Assembly (NCBI GenBank): GCA_002348535.1 | Contig: DEBL01000281.1 | Location: forward strand, 1-7,433 | DNA length: 7,433 nt | Origin: Deltaproteobacteria bacterium UBA2957 | Lineage (GTDB): Bacteria > Myxococcota_A > UBA796 | Direction: 5' to 3' | Part shown: in pieces, positions 6,796 to 7,433 of the stretch | Position numbering within the stretch: the first letter of the stretch is position 1 | Layout of the letters: each line of letters starts with the position of its first letter | The notes under the pieces: generated by a model | The model's database searches: none | Seen by the model: the letters and a program-made list of their open reading frames with translations, nothing else | What the model was told of the DNA's origin: nothing | Made by a program: the position numbers and the translations under genes

Positions 6796-7433
6796 TGCAA
6801 TGGCTTCTGCTTCTTGGATTTAGTGGATGCATGCAGGCGTCCAAGCTCCCCGGTGACCAGGATGCCCTCAAGCGCAGTCTCGACACGATGGGACAGGACC
6901 AGTGGGCTCAAGAGTGCGCACCTCGCGAAGCGGCTCTTGCAACGACCCACGCCGAATTTGTTCAAATCGAGTTTGCTCAGGGCGATGTCCGACGCGCGAC
7001 GGAGCACATGGCCATCGCTCGCGAAAATGCAGACGTTGCGGTGGCCAAGGCCGAGGAGTGCCGTCCAAAGGATCGGGATGGCGATGCCATTTGGGACCAT
7101 GAAGACAAGTGCCCCGATGAACCAGAAGATTTTGACGGACACATGGACGAAGACGGGTGTCCGGACTTCGACCGCGACGAAGATGGGATCGAAGACGGGT
7201 CAGACTTGTGCCCCGATGAACCAGAAGACATGGACGGGTTCCAAGACGAAGATGGCTGCCCCGAGCCGGACAACGACGGGGACGGCATTCTTGATGGAGA
7301 CGATGGCTGCCCGAATGAGCCTGAGACCATGAACGGCTACCTCGATACCGACGGCTGTCCGGACGATGGCCCGAAGGGTGTGGAAATCAAAAAGGACCAG
7401 ATCGTCATCAGCGAGAAGATTCTGTTCGATACC
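6795..7433 (+). CDS. OmpA-family lipoprotein with TSP3 repeats (3' partial)
   Basis: 213 residues are visible and no stop occurs before the edge. The start ATG 6795 overlaps the previous TGA by one base. GTG 6792 is an alternative one codon earlier, with GGGAG (6780-6784) 7 bases ahead of it and 10 ahead of the ATG. The N-terminus MQWLLLLGFSGC is an unusually short lipoprotein signal (Cys12) with no basic residue before the core, so export type is likely but not certain. Residues 23-89 form a helical module bounded by Cys41 and Cys89. Residues 91-189 are three 33-residue thrombospondin type 3 repeats (DxDxDG...CP...EPE...DGCP), which bind calcium in known members. The visible end, VEIKKDQIVISEKILFDT (196-213), is the first strand of an OmpA C-terminal peptidoglycan-binding domain, whose NxxLSxxRAxxV-type motif would lie beyond the window. 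Role: peptidoglycan-linked outer-membrane protein. Confidence 0.9.
   Translation, partial: MQWLLLLGFSGCMQASKLPGDQDALKRSLDTMGQDQWAQECAPREAALATTHAEFVQIEFAQGDVRRATEHMAIARENADVAVAKAEECRPKDRDGDAIWDHEDKCPDEPEDFDGHMDEDGCPDFDRDEDGIEDGSDLCPDEPEDMDGFQDEDGCPEPDNDGDGILDGDDGCPNEPETMNGYLDTDGCPDDGPKGVEIKKDQIVISEKILFDT
7065..7361 (+). repeat. Three tandem 99-base TSP3 repeat units
   Basis: Units lie at 7065-7163, 7164-7262 and 7263-7361, each encoding 33 residues ending in DGCP. Units 1 and 2 share the exact 20-mer tgccccgatgaaccagaaga at 7110-7129 and 7209-7228, 99 bases apart. Unit 3 has the same protein pattern but diverged DNA, with Asn for Asp in two acidic positions (CPNEPET.N). Unit 1 has GDA where the consensus has GDG. 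Paired cysteines per unit (106/122, 139/155, 172/188) could form disulfides. Confidence 0.9.

Noticed and set aside
6814..7332. 172-codon open frame across the TSP3 region
   Set aside because: It is out of frame with the clear OmpA/TSP3 protein, and its apparent repetition merely reflects the 99-base repeats.

Overview
The window is GC-rich, densely coding DNA from a Gram-negative bacterium. Three of the six genes encode lipoproteins or lipoprotein candidates, and the last is an OmpA-type protein with calcium-binding thrombospondin type 3 repeats. That combination of GC-rich codons, a DUF4398-like lipoprotein beside an OmpA/TSP3 protein, and large unlabelled GT-C-like membrane proteins is typical of Myxococcota and neighbouring deltaproteobacterial lineages. 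This placement is an inference; there is no rRNA or other taxonomic marker here. I see no tRNA, rRNA, CRISPR array, transposase or attachment site.

Layout. (1) Bases 1-707: the 3' part of a gene with no visible start. It encodes a Pro/Glu/Gly-rich repetitive stalk followed by a beta-sandwich-like domain with an Asp/Asn-rich, possibly calcium-binding loop. (2) 704-1456: a family 2 glycosyltransferase, overlapping gene 1 by ATGA. (3) 1457-1572: a short convergent gap. (4) 1573-2436, minus strand: a lipoprotein with two LTxxQ-like motifs. (5) 2468-4213 and 4234-6360, plus strand: two polytopic membrane proteins that are divergent paralogs of each other and resemble GT-C (PMT-like) glycosyltransferases. 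(6) 6424-6795 and 6795-7433 (runs off the end): a small DUF4398-like lipoprotein, overlapped by one base by an OmpA-like lipoprotein with three TSP3 repeats.

How they may fit together. Everything points to the cell envelope: a cytoplasmic GT2 enzyme that would use nucleotide sugars, two GT-C-like enzymes that would use lipid-linked sugars on the periplasmic side, a periplasmic/outer-membrane lipoprotein with Spy/CpxP-like motifs, and a lipoprotein pair that probably tethers the outer membrane to peptidoglycan. Glycan assembly on surface proteins or lipids is a reasonable guess, but no acceptor, flippase or polymerase is visible, so this is not a demonstrated pathway.

No clearly new defence or mobile system is present. 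The points most worth a second look are the tandem GT-C paralogs of unknown substrate, the stalk protein translationally coupled to a GT2, the 31-base divergent gap with the LTxxQ-like lipoprotein, and the apparent sharing of one helical module by the two adjacent lipoproteins at the right end.
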